Positions 1-7,387 are shown, counted from the stretch's first letter. The stretch: 10,551 nucleotides of DNA from Bacteroidaceae bacterium (GCA_900768625.1 CAAGDO010000168.1:1-10551); one strand, 5' to 3'. The notes: generated by a model from the letters alone, not told the origin. Translations and numbers: made by a program.

Positions 1-4
1 GGTA

Positions 5-56
5 TTAATGGCTTTGGCGGCCATTAACGTGAAAAGAACAGCGTGCAGAGCACGCT
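5..56. other. Two short hairpins at the left edge
   Basis: Two inverted repeats lie side by side. The first pairs 5-12 (TTAATGGC) with 20-27 (GCCATTAA) around a 7-nt loop. The second pairs 40-46 (AGCGTGC) with 50-56 (GCACGCT) around AGA. Read on the minus strand the second is followed by a T-rich stretch (GTTCTTTTC), so it could be a weak terminator for minus-strand transcripts, or the tail of a gene lying left of the window. No gene is supported in 1-106. Confidence 0.3.
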
Positions 57-106
57 CAAAAAGCCTATTCAGGGTGTTCTGTAAAAATCCAATTTGCGTC
101 CTGTTC

Positions 107-201
107 GTCAATGCGTCACCCTGAGCCACCCGATTGGAGTACGTAACTCACTGATTTTCAACACACGCAATCTAATGGGGCTAAAAAGTGATGAAGTCAG
201 G
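107..201 (-). repeat. 95-bp intergenic repeat, copy A
   Basis: This stretch is the reverse complement of 7551-7644, differing at about three substitutions plus a small indel/substitution cluster near 181-189. Similarity stops abruptly at both ends: outside 107 and 201 the flanks are unrelated. The indel shifts the reading frame between copies, which argues against a coding role for the small ORF passing through here. It lies downstream of the aminotransferase gene. No terminal inverted repeats or obvious target duplication were seen. The element family is not recognised. Confidence 0.8.
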
Positions 202-232
202 GCGACCTCATCATTTCGAACTTCGACTCATT

Positions 233-266
233 CTGACCAGACAGCCAGTATGCCTGATCAGACAGC
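233..266 (+). repeat. Short direct repeat
   Basis: CTGACCAGACAGC (233-245) recurs 21 bp later as CTGATCAGACAGC (254-266), with 12 of 13 bases matching. It lies between the 95-bp repeat and the hairpin following the aminotransferase gene. No function is suggested; it may be part of a longer repeat of which only part is shared with the second copy. Confidence 0.5.
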
Positions 267-289
267 AGAGGTATATACAACAACATGAA

Positions 290-361
290 AACGCCCGTCT
301 GCAGTTCCAAGCTTTGCTGTACACATGGGTACGCTTACTTGAAACTCAACAGACGGGCGTT
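290..361 (-). terminator. Long hairpin downstream of the aminotransferase, likely terminator
   Basis: Bases 290-301 (AACGCCCGTCTG) pair perfectly with 350-361, giving a 12-bp stem. A second stem above it pairs 303-311 with 338-346 (8 of 9). Read on the minus strand the hairpin starts 28 nt past the aminotransferase stop codon and is followed by only a short T run (TTTTC), so it is a plausible but not ideal intrinsic terminator. It could also protect the mRNA 3' end. Confidence 0.6.
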
Positions 362-388
362 ACATTCAAACTGGTCGGAAGAGGGATA

Positions 389-1576
389 TCAATGGAGCTT
401 AGCGACAGCTTCCTTGATGCGGCGGAGCGCTTCGATGATGTTTTCGTCGCTCGTTGCATAGCTCATGCGGAAGCATTCGGGCGAACCGAAAGCAGCACCA
501 CCGACAGTGGCCACATGGCCTACTTCAAGCAGATAAAGGGCGAAATCCATCGAGTCGTTGATGGTGCGAGTGCCGTCGGTCATACCGAAATAGTGGCTGC
601 ACTTGGGGAAGAGATAGAAGGCACCATGGGGATCGTTCACTTCGAAGCCGGGTACTTCCTTGGCCAACTTCACGATGAGATTCTTGCGACGCTCAAAGGC
701 CTGACGCATTTCCTCCACGCATTCCTGAGGACCATCGAAGGCTACCGTTGCTGCCATCTGGCTCACGGAGCAAGGACCACTGGTGTACTGACCCTGAAGC
801 TTGCTGCATGCCTTGGCAATGGCGAGAGGAGCAGCGAGGAAACCGATGCGCCATCCTGTCATGGCATAAGCCTTTGACACGCCGTTGATCACGATCGTAC
901 GCTCCATCATACCTTCGCAGCGAGCGATGGATGCATGATGACCCACATAGTTGATGTGTTCGTAGATTTCATCGCTGATCACGTAGACACCTTCGTGCTT
1001 GCGAAGCACTTCGGCCAAAGCCTCGAGTTCTTCCTGGCTATAGACAGAACCCGTCGGATTACTCGGCGAACAGAGGATGACGGCACGCGTCTGGGGCGTG
1101 ATGGCAGCTTCGAGCTGGGCAGGAGTGATCTTGAAGTCCTGTTCGATGGTGGCTTCCACAAACACCGGTTTGCCGTCAGCCATGAGAACCATCTGGGGAT
1201 AGCTCACCCAGTAGGGAGCAGGAATGATCACCTCCTCACCCGGAGAAACGAGAGCCATCACGGCATTGCAAACGCACTGCTTGGCACCGTTCGACGCTAC
1301 GATTTGCTCGGGAGTATAGTCGAGACCATTCTCTTTTTTGAGTTTGGCGCAAATGGCCTTGCGGAGAGCGGGATAACCTGCCACGGGCGAATAGCGCGAA
1401 TAGTTCTCGTCAATGGCCTTCTTGGCAGCTTCCTTGATGTGGTCGGGCGTGTTGAAGTCAGGTTCGCCCACCGAAAGGTTGATGATGTCGATGCCCTGTG
1501 CCTTGAGCTCAGCGCTTTTTTGCGACATGGCGAGTGTTGCAGACGGTGCAAGTCGGTTTACGAGTGTTGAAAGCAT
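389..1576 (-). CDS. aspC: Class I PLP-dependent aspartate-type aminotransferase
   Basis: This 395-residue protein belongs to the fold-type I (class I/II) aminotransferases, which move an amino group between an amino acid such as aspartate and 2-oxoglutarate using pyridoxal phosphate in the cytoplasm. Landmarks in order: VGEPDF at 36-41, PYW at 121-123, NPTG at 173-176 (Asn binds the cofactor), SDEIYE at 201-206 (Asp holds the pyridine nitrogen), and SKAYAMTGWRIGF with the Schiff-base lysine K235. Arg370 in FRMSYATS is the expected carboxylate-binding residue. Length is typical for the aspartate aminotransferase Igamma-like branch, and the protein runs complete from ATG (1576) to TGA (389). 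It follows the BI-1-like gene on the same strand after a 216-bp gap holding a strong hairpin, so it is probably transcribed separately or at reduced level; no consensus promoter was seen in the gap. The family is clear; exact substrate (Asp, or also aromatic amino acids or prephenate) is not decided by sequence. Confidence 0.95.
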   Translation of the reverse strand: MLSTLVNRLAPSATLAMSQKSAELKAQGIDIINLSVGEPDFNTPDHIKEAAKKAIDENYSRYSPVAGYPALRKAICAKLKKENGLDYTPEQIVASNGAKQCVCNAVMALVSPGEEVIIPAPYWVSYPQMVLMADGKPVFVEATIEQDFKITPAQLEAAITPQTRAVILCSPSNPTGSVYSQEELEALAEVLRKHEGVYVISDEIYEHINYVGHHASIARCEGMMERTIVINGVSKAYAMTGWRIGFLAAPLAIAKACSKLQGQYTSGPCSVSQMAATVAFDGPQECVEEMRQAFERRKNLIVKLAKEVPGFEVNDPHGAFYLFPKCSHYFGMTDGTRTINDSMDFALYLLEVGHVATVGGAAFGSPECFRMSYATSDENIIEALRRIKEAVAKLH

Positions 1577-1705
1577 GATGATTGTTAGTGTAAGTTATAA
1601 CGACAGGAGCAGGAGTGTATCAGCGTACAGATTCTTCCGCCCACCTGCGACTGTCTTTGGTTTATGTTTTTATAAGGTGAATGAGTGCTTCCTATTCAGA
1701 CAAAC

Positions 1706-1754
1706 AGCCCCGCAGAACGTATACACATTATATATATATACGTTCAGCGGGGCT
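1706..1754 (-). terminator. Strong hairpin between BI-1-like gene and aminotransferase
   Basis: Bases 1706-1723 pair with 1737-1754, an 18-bp stem with a single A-A mismatch and a 13-nt AT-rich loop. It lies 38 nt past the stop codon of the BI-1-like gene. On the minus strand the stem is followed by TGTTTGTCTG, a mediocre U tract, so termination may be partial. The GGGGCT arm can also pair with AGCCCC at 1777-1782, giving two mutually exclusive hairpins. Confidence 0.65.
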
Positions 1755-1792
1755 GCATGTTGTGCCGGAAAGCGTCAGCCCCGTTCCTATCG

Positions 1793-2518
1793 TCAGTTTC
1801 TGCGGTCGCCGAAGAAACGGAGCAGATAGAGGAAGAGGTTGATAAAGTCGAGATAAAGGCTCAAGCTGCAAAGCAGTGCCACCTTGGACAATCCTTCTCC
1901 GCCAGTTGCTTCATACTGGAAAAGGATATCCTTCATTTTCTGGGTGTCATAGGCTGTCAAGCCGCAGAAAATGAGCACACCGATATAGGTCAGTCCCCAA
2001 GAAAGAGCCGAACTTGCCACAAAGACATTGACCAAAGTGGCTATAATCAGTCCGATAAGCGACATATTGCAGAATCGTCCCACAGCACTCAAGTCGCGCT
2101 TGGTGAATAGTCCGAAAAGCGTGAGCGCACCGAAGGTGCCTGCCGTCACGAAGAAGGTCGTCGCAATGCTCTCTGCCGTATAAGCCAGAAGAATCACCGA
2201 AAGATTGACGCCATTGAGTAGGGAAAATGCCCCAAAGAACAGTCCCGCCACGGGGAACGACAGACGGGCGATGGCCCCTGAGAGCACAAACACCAGCGCC
2301 AGTTCTGCAATGACAAGTCCCCACATCAATCCACGGGAATTGATGATGCTGAAAAGCAACGTTTCATTGCCGGCCACATAATAGGCCGCAAGCCCGGTGA
2401 TAACCAAAGCGAGGGTCATCCAAAGATACACTCTGGACATCATGGCGGGAAAAGAGCGTGCAGTGGTTTGTTCAACCACATTGGGGTTGGGATCGAAGCC
2501 GTAAATGTTCTTATCCAT
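1793..2518 (-). CDS. Bax inhibitor-1 / YccA family membrane protein
   Basis: This 241-residue, very hydrophobic protein fits the Bax-inhibitor-1 (TMBIM/YccA) family, inner-membrane proteins of seven helices; bacterial YetJ works as a pH-sensitive calcium leak channel and E. coli YccA modulates the FtsH protease. Hydrophobic helices can be seen around 32-50, 65-82, 86-112, 120-138, 152-170, 172-190 and 213-236. Family hallmarks are TAYDTQ at 188-193 and YLDFINLFLYLLRFFG at 222-237, whose Asp191 and Asp224 are candidates for the pH-sensing carboxylates. Length is usual for the family and the N-terminal 20 residues are polar. The gene starts 50 nt after the ribBA stop on the same strand, which suggests co-transcription, and a strong hairpin follows its stop. 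The family is clear; the physiological role here is unknown. Confidence 0.93.
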   Translation of the reverse strand: MDKNIYGFDPNPNVVEQTTARSFPAMMSRVYLWMTLALVITGLAAYYVAGNETLLFSIINSRGLMWGLVIAELALVFVLSGAIARLSFPVAGLFFGAFSLLNGVNLSVILLAYTAESIATTFFVTAGTFGALTLFGLFTKRDLSAVGRFCNMSLIGLIIATLVNVFVASSALSWGLTYIGVLIFCGLTAYDTQKMKDILFQYEATGGEGLSKVALLCSLSLYLDFINLFLYLLRFFGDRRN

Positions 2519-2568
2519 AGTTGTGTCTGTGTTGGTCCGACAGGTATCGAAGTCGTTGCCGGAGGGGG

Positions 2569-3780
2569 TTACAAATTGTGGAGCGTGTGTCCCATGCGTT
2601 CCTTCTTGGTTTCGAGGTAACGCTTGTTGTACTTGTTGGGCGTGATCTCGATGGGCACATTCTCCGTGATTTCGAGTCCATAAGCCTCCAACCCTACGCG
2701 CTTGACGGGATTGTTGGTCATGAGACGCATTTTGCGTACGCCAAGGATATTGAGGATCTGTGCACCCACGCCATAGTCGCGTTCGTCGGGGTCATAACCC
2801 AAGTGGACATTGGCATCCACCGTGTCATAGCCCTCTTCTTGCAATTTGTATGCCGCGATCTTCGCCATGAGACCGATGCCGCGGCCTTCCTGGTTGAGAT
2901 AGAGCACCACGCCCTTTCCTTCCTGCTCCACCATGCGCATGGCCTTATGGAGCTGTTCACCACAATCGCAACGTTCGGAACCGAAGATATCGCCCGTCAC
3001 ACAAGAAGAATGTACGCGCACGAGGATAGGCTCGTCTTCCTTCCACTCGCCCTTGATAAGCACGACGTGTTCCAAGCCGTTGCTTTTCTGACGGAAGGGG
3101 ATGAGACGGAAATGACCGTATTCCGTGGGCATATCAACCTCTTCGCCGCGCTCCACGAGGCATTCGTGCTGGAGACGGTAGGCAATGAGGTCCTTGATGG
3201 TGATGATGTGGAGACCTTCGCGCTGGGCGAATTCCTGAAGCTGGGGCATACGGGCCATGGTGCCGTCCTCATTGAGGATTTCGATGAGGCAGGCAGCGGG
3301 CTGCATGCCAGCCAAACGGGCGAGGTCGATGGAAGCCTCGGTATGGCCTGCACGGGCCAGCACGCCGCGATCCTGTGCATAAAGCGGATTGACGTGACCC
3401 GGACGTCCGAAACTTTCAGGACGGCTGTTGGGGTCAGCCAAGGCGCGGATGGTGGCAGCACGGTCATGGCAGCTCACGCCCGTGGTGCAACCTTCAAGAA
3501 GGTCGACGGTCACGGTGAAAGGCGTGCCCAGCATACTGGTGTTTTCCTGCACCTGATGTTCGAGTTTCAACTGGTTGCTGCGCTCGATGGTGATTGGTGC
3601 ACAGAGCACACCGCGACCATAGTGGAGCATATAGTTCACCTTTTCGGGGGTGACCATTTCGGCGGCCATGATGAGGTCGCCTTCGTTTTCCCGGTCCTCG
3701 TCATCCACCACGATAACGAACTTACCGTCCTTGAAATCTTGTATGGCCTCTTCTATGGAGGCGAGCTTAAATGAGTTCAT
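2569..3780 (-). CDS. ribBA: Bifunctional DHBP synthase / GTP cyclohydrolase II
   Basis: This 403-residue fusion enzyme catalyses both entry reactions of riboflavin synthesis. The N-terminal RibB half (about 1-205) turns ribulose 5-phosphate into 3,4-dihydroxy-2-butanone 4-phosphate; the C-terminal RibA half (about 206-403) opens GTP to a diaminopyrimidine. RibB shows the acidic DDEDRENEGD motif at 26-35, SCHDRAATIRAL from 103 and the HTEASIDL stretch at 146-153. RibA shows the zinc cysteines C260, C271 and C273 (C-x10-C-x-C), QEGRGIGL at 297-304, DERDYGVGAQIL at 332-343 and TNNP at 355-358. Both halves look intact and full length, so both activities are expected. The ATG at 3780 gives the normal family N-terminus. 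The gene lies 123 nt downstream of the LptF/LptG-type permease and 50 nt upstream of the BI-1-like gene, all on one strand, so an operon is likely. No FMN riboswitch or separate promoter was seen ahead of it. The other rib genes are not in this window. Confidence 0.97.
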   Translation of the reverse strand: MNSFKLASIEEAIQDFKDGKFVIVVDDEDRENEGDLIMAAEMVTPEKVNYMLHYGRGVLCAPITIERSNQLKLEHQVQENTSMLGTPFTVTVDLLEGCTTGVSCHDRAATIRALADPNSRPESFGRPGHVNPLYAQDRGVLARAGHTEASIDLARLAGMQPAACLIEILNEDGTMARMPQLQEFAQREGLHIITIKDLIAYRLQHECLVERGEEVDMPTEYGHFRLIPFRQKSNGLEHVVLIKGEWKEDEPILVRVHSSCVTGDIFGSERCDCGEQLHKAMRMVEQEGKGVVLYLNQEGRGIGLMAKIAAYKLQEEGYDTVDANVHLGYDPDERDYGVGAQILNILGVRKMRLMTNNPVKRVGLEAYGLEITENVPIEITPNKYNKRYLETKKERMGHTLHNL

Positions 3781-3903
3781 AAGAGAGTGTCTTTGCTGAT
3801 TGGTTGTATGGATTCATCAAAAGTCAGAACGTTAGCGTAGGCCGTGGCCGGGCGGATTCTTCCTTGAGATGTTTTATACTTGATTGATGAGTGAACTGTC
3901 CGA

Positions 3904-6114
3904 TTATTGCTGGCGCGTGAAATCGGGAGCTTGCGCCGGCAAGCGGAGGGGTTGCCCGCTTTGCGGAAGTGCGTTGCCGTTATCGGGGGCGGCAGAAGGA
4001 TCTGCCGGAGCCTGTTGCGCAGGTTGTGCCGTGCGCATCCTGTGGCGTTTCCATTCAGTCCATCCCGTCTGTGCGCCCCACCCCAGGATCAGGGCTGCCA
4101 CCAACGCCAGGATGGCCCACTTGATGCGTTTGCGTTTCAATGCGCTGGCCTCGCGTGCGGCATGTTCGGCTGCAGCATCTTCCGAGTCTTCACCGTCCTG
4201 CCCCACGGAGGTGCGTCCTTCCAACACGAGCAGCAGTCTGTCGCAAGTGCGCACGGTCTGACGGAGGTCACGATAGAGGCGTAAACGGAATCTCCAGATT
4301 CGCACCCACAGCACAATGCCTAAGGGGAAAAGAATACCCGCCATCTTGTTCAAACGGACAGAATGGAAGGGGGATGTGTGGGCGGACGTGTAGAGAATCG
4401 GATATTCATTGATCACGCCAAGCACTTTTCTGTCGCGCGAATTGGAAAGTTCCTCGATGAGGGCTTCCATCCGCTCGTTGATTTGCTCCACTTCCGTGTC
4501 GGACGTATAATGGAAGAACGTCTGGACATAGCTGGGGGCACGGAGCAGATGTTTCTGCTTGTTATAGTTGCGACATTCTTCGACCAATTCGCTGACGAGC
4601 TGGGGCATAAGGTCCATGCGCGGCTCGTTGATGATGACTTCCTTGCCGGCAATGTGGCGTTTCGTACGGATACCCAGCAGTCGGCGCATGAAGTTGAGAT
4701 AGGTCTCGATGTTGAAGAGCCCGGAATCACGGTTGGCCTTATAGGTAAGGAACACCGAGAGGGGGAGAATCACCACCGTACTCATCCACATGCCGACAAT
4801 CATGTTGATGTTTCCATCACGCGCCATCTTCAACGTGGAAATCTCGATCAGATAACGGATGATAAACACCACCACCGATATGATGACCGGCACACCAAGT
4901 CCACCCTTTCTGATAATGGCGCCAAGAGGGGCACCAACGAAGAAGAAGAGCAGACACACGAGCGAGAGGGTCCAGACGGTGAACCAGGCAGCGCGGTCGC
5001 GTCGCATGGTGTAGTCACCATCATGCGTCACCATGGCTTTCCACTCCAGATCTGACTGGATGTTCTGCACGGCTGAGCGCGCAGTCTGCATGGCAGCGGT
5101 CTGTTTGTCGGCCGACATACGAGCCATCAAGCTGTCGAAGCCTTCGGGATGGGCCTTCACGGTCTGATAGAAACGGATGGAATCAACACCTTTCAAGGCG
5201 GGTTGCCGATAGTACATGGCGCAGGCATCACGATAGTACTGCCGGCCGACGGAATCCATCGCCTGACTGAGAGAATCTACGGTCAGATTGATATGCTTCA
5301 TATCCATCGCCTCGGCCATATTGGCCAAGAGATTCTTGTCAAGCATACTGAAATTGCTGTCGAAGTCAATGATGAAGCGCTTATAGTCGAAAGTCTCACG
5401 GTCGTAGGGCGATTCGGCTCCGCTTTGCATCATTTGCGACCCGGCACCTTGCAGGCTTTCAAACTGTTCGCCGCTCCACATGTGGAGGGTGAGATGCATC
5501 TTGTCGCGCGAGATTTCCATCTTGCCGGAATCTGCCAGCACAATTTGTGCGCGGTCGAATCCCTGATCGGTCTTGTAGATGATCATCTGATAGAGCATGC
5601 CTGTCTGCGCATTTTTCTTCTGCACGTAGAGATTGACATTGGGCACGCCGCTATAGAAGATTCCCTCGGGAATTTCAACAGCCGGTGAAGACTGCTTGAG
5701 ACTGAGCAACATGGTTCGCATGTCAAGATAGGCCTTTGGCGAAACCTTGTTCTGGAAATAGAACGAGACACCGACCGTCAGCAAGGCAAAAAGGAACAGG
5801 GGACGCATGATGCGGATCAGCGGGATACCTGCCGCCTTCATGGCCAACAGCTCAAACGACTCACCGAGGTTACCAAAGGTGATGAGCGAGGCCAGAAGCA
5901 CAGCCATCGGCAGCGCCTGGGGGGTGAGATAGAGTGCAATGTTCCAAAAGAACTGTCCCATCAGCTCCATCGAAATGCCTTTGCCCACGAGGTCTTCCAC
6001 GTATTTCCACGTGAACTGCATCATAAAAACAAAGAGGCAGATGAAGAAGGCCGCTATGAAAAGCAAAAGGAACTTCTTGAGGATGTATATGTCTAATTTC
6101 TTGATACCAATCAT
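3904..6114 (-). CDS. LptF/LptG (YjgP/YjgQ) family LPS export permease, long Bacteroidetes form
   Basis: The protein resembles LptF/LptG, membrane subunits of the LptB2FG ABC transporter that lifts lipopolysaccharide from the inner membrane to the LptC-A-D bridge. I prefer the ATG at 6114 (MIGIKKLDIYI, 736 residues) because family members begin close to this motif; an in-frame ATG at 6138 would add eight residues. In the longer numbering, hydrophobic helices lie near 23-40, 63-88 and 112-128, then a roughly 250-residue periplasmic region, then helices near 385-403, 415-433 and 447-466. That is the six-helix LptF/G plan. Past it comes a cytoplasmic-looking segment (about 470-595), further hydrophobic segments at 600-616 and 673-690, and a Pro/Ala/Gln-rich tail. 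Classical LptF and LptG are about 360 residues, so the inserted and C-terminal regions are large additions. A consensus -7 element upstream suggests this is the first gene of an operon with ribBA. Whether it plays the F or G part cannot be told here. Confidence 0.9.
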   Translation of the reverse strand: MIGIKKLDIYILKKFLLLFIAAFFICLFVFMMQFTWKYVEDLVGKGISMELMGQFFWNIALYLTPQALPMAVLLASLITFGNLGESFELLAMKAAGIPLIRIMRPLFLFALLTVGVSFYFQNKVSPKAYLDMRTMLLSLKQSSPAVEIPEGIFYSGVPNVNLYVQKKNAQTGMLYQMIIYKTDQGFDRAQIVLADSGKMEISRDKMHLTLHMWSGEQFESLQGAGSQMMQSGAESPYDRETFDYKRFIIDFDSNFSMLDKNLLANMAEAMDMKHINLTVDSLSQAMDSVGRQYYRDACAMYYRQPALKGVDSIRFYQTVKAHPEGFDSLMARMSADKQTAAMQTARSAVQNIQSDLEWKAMVTHDGDYTMRRDRAAWFTVWTLSLVCLLFFFVGAPLGAIIRKGGLGVPVIISVVVFIIRYLIEISTLKMARDGNINMIVGMWMSTVVILPLSVFLTYKANRDSGLFNIETYLNFMRRLLGIRTKRHIAGKEVIINEPRMDLMPQLVSELVEECRNYNKQKHLLRAPSYVQTFFHYTSDTEVEQINERMEALIEELSNSRDRKVLGVINEYPILYTSAHTSPFHSVRLNKMAGILFPLGIVLWVRIWRFRLRLYRDLRQTVRTCDRLLLVLEGRTSVGQDGEDSEDAAAEHAAREASALKRKRIKWAILALVAALILGWGAQTGWTEWKRHRMRTAQPAQQAPADPSAAPDNGNALPQSGQPLRLPAQAPDFTRQQ

Positions 6115-6213
6115 GAAGGGGTAAGAGTTCGGCACCATCGTTGAACGGGTGCGTGGCTGATAGTTTCGCGTCCTGAAAGGACGGGTGCCGGCATTTGGCC
6201 TTCACCTGACGTG

Positions 6214-6221
6214 CAAAGTTA
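6214..6221 (-). promoter_or_regulatory. Candidate Bacteroidetes -7 element ahead of the permease gene
   Basis: Read on the minus strand, 6221 to 6214 gives TAACTTTG, a perfect match to the TAnnTTTG -7 box. Transcription would start near 6207, leaving an untranslated leader of about 90 nt before the ATG at 6114. No good TTTG/TTG was found at the right upstream distance, so the -33 half is weak. It is the only such match in the 150 bp upstream of the permease. Confidence 0.55.
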
Positions 6222-6674
6222 CGACTTTTTCTTGTGTTGATGACTGAGGCAGAACAAAATTTGCAATCAAACGAAATGGGAGGAAGAAAAACTTCAGGGA
6301 TGGGCAAAACCAAAACGTATTTTTTCCTTTGATTTCAGTCTGATCGGGAAGGCGAGATGATGTTTCTTCTGCCGAATGGGCAAAGACTGCAAGAGGACGG
6401 TAATCATGCGCTGATTCCGCCGTCACGCAACGGGCCCACCTCGCCCATGAATGTTCCAGTCCACCCCCCCATCACGCACACGCGCATACGCGCGCATATT
6501 ACTCAAGGGATTTATACCTTTCCAATTTTACCCTTCACTTTTCATCAGACATCAATGAAAGGTGGCAAAAGGGCTGTCGAACAATTCCCGAAGTTTTTGC
6601 CCCTTCCGTGAAAACTTCTCCCTGAGTTTTTCCACTCAGAAAGGGTGGCGGCGTGTCAAAAACAGAGGGCGTCA
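6222..6674. other. Gene-free intergenic stretch
   Basis: No convincing gene is present between the permease promoter and the palindrome cluster; ORFs here are short, without recognisable motifs and without promoters. It contains a seven-C run at 6464-6470, an alternating purine-pyrimidine tract (6473-6499) and a small hairpin pairing 6536-6545 with 6555-6564 (one wobble). Phrases like CCCTTCACTTTTCAT recur in variant form on the other strand near 6920-6945, a low-complexity feature without known role. Confidence 0.6.
6473..6499. other. Alternating purine-pyrimidine tract (Z-DNA-prone)
   Basis: Twenty-seven consecutive bases strictly alternate pyrimidine and purine, mostly CG and CA steps (for example ACACGCGCATACGCGCGC). 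Such tracts can flip to left-handed Z-DNA under negative supercoiling. It is preceded by a seven-C run. No link to a gene was seen. Confidence 0.6.
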
Positions 6675-6805
6675 GAGTACTCCAGTAGGAATACTAGAGA
6701 ACTCCCCTAGGAATACTCCAGTACTCCTAGGGCAGTACTCGAGTATTCCTACTGGAGTACTCGAGTACTGCCGCGAAAGTACTCGAGTACTTTCGGCGAA
6801 GTACT
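6675..6805. repeat. Cluster of nested AGTACT/CTCGAG palindromes
   Basis: Eight AGTACT hexamers (6676, 6720, 6734, 6756, 6764, 6778, 6786, 6800) and three CTCGAG hexamers (6738, 6760, 6782) are packed in 131 bp. Bases 6675-6695 pair perfectly with 6742-6762 (21 bp). Their 46-bp interior is itself symmetrical: 6710-6717 pairs with 6720-6727 with one mismatch. A 14-bp perfect palindrome lies at 6756-6769 and a 22-bp one at 6774-6795. The sequence also holds several CTAG tetramers. It could form a long cruciform, or serve as an array of dyad binding sites. It is not coding: the ORF through it lacks motifs or a start context. Confidence 0.85.
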
Positions 6806-7176
6806 GGAACAATGCCACGTCCTGTGATTATTTGCTCATTTTGTCAAACGAACCCACCTTTTCTCCGCAAGATCCGGACCGACACGAAAAGACGACAATT
6901 GCGTTTCCTGCCCACTGAAGCATAGTGAAGGGTGAAAGTAGAAATGGAAGATTCCCATGAATGCACCATTCACCACTTACAACGCGCCCTTCCAAAATAC
7001 GGGAAACAGTCAAATCCATCATCTGAAAATGGATGCTGGCTTTAGCGGACAAAGGAAAGAGATAGTCCTCGAGGGATTATGTTATTCATCGTGCTGTTTC
7101 CATCCGCTCTAAAAAGACGAAAATCCTCAAAAAAGGGAGAAATTGGGATGATTACCACAAATAAATCCGCAAAACG
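6806..7176. other. Gene-free intergenic stretch ahead of the tRNA promoter
   Basis: Apart from scattered TTCAC-like words around 6920-6980 (read on the minus strand) I see no gene, hairpin terminator or promoter here. The small ORFs crossing it have no recognisable features. Confidence 0.5.
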
Positions 7177-7207
7177 TTTGGTAATTCAGAAATAATCACT
7201 ACCTTTG
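7177..7207 (+). promoter_or_regulatory. Bacteroidetes-type promoter of the tRNA unit
   Basis: TTTG at 7177-7180 and TACCTTTG at 7200-7207 match the Bacteroidetes sigma-factor consensus TTTG / TAnnTTTG with a 19-bp spacer. Transcription should begin near 7214, about 36 nt before the first tRNA. This is the clearest promoter in the window. Confidence 0.88.
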
Positions 7208-7249
7208 CACCCGCAAACGAGAAACAAACCATTCCCGTTACTCCGAAAT

Positions 7250-7323
7250 GGCGCGATAGCTCAGATGGTTAGAGCGCATGATTCATAATCATGAGGTCGA
7301 CAGTTCAATCCTGTCTCGCGCTA
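7250..7323 (+). tRNA. tRNA-Met (CAT), copy 1
   Basis: The 74-nt sequence folds into a full cloverleaf. Acceptor arms are GGCGCGA and TCGCGCT (a G-U pair at 1-72), the D stem is GCTC/GAGC, the anticodon stem is CATGA/TCATG with loop TTCATAA and anticodon CAT at 7284-7286, and the T stem is GACAG/CTGTC with loop TTCAATC. A73 is the discriminator. The CCA end is not encoded (CTT follows), so it must be added by enzyme. The anticodon stem lacks the three G-C pairs of initiator tRNA, so this is elongator Met; a tRNA-Ile2 whose CAU is modified by TilS is the alternative. Confidence 0.95.
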
Positions 7324-7387
7324 CTTTCAAGATTCGGAGCATCAAGATGGAAGCGTTCTTCTCACTCGTTTACAAATGTTTTTTGTT

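Noticed and set aside
94..288. 64-codon plus-strand ORF through the 95-bp repeat
   Set aside because: It needs a TTG start, and the second copy of the repeat has a length change that shifts the frame, so protein sequence is not being conserved.
188..877. Plus-strand frame overlapping the 3' end of the aminotransferase gene
   Set aside because: Most of it is antisense to a well-supported gene, and its first part lies in repeat and hairpin sequence. No motifs.
2521..3774. 417-codon open frame on the plus strand opposite ribBA
   Set aside because: It mirrors a complete, motif-rich ribBA gene. Its translation has no recognisable domain, and it lacks a promoter. Long antisense frames arise from codon bias in the real gene.
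3781..3903. FMN riboswitch ahead of ribBA
   Set aside because: The 123-bp gap has no recognisable conserved RFN element and is too short for one with an expression platform.
6675..6805. CRISPR array
   Set aside because: The repeated words are short, overlapping and in both orientations, with no constant-length unique spacers.
6562..6918. 118-codon plus-strand ORF
   Set aside because: A third of it is the AGTACT palindrome cluster; no promoter, domain or plausible composition was seen.
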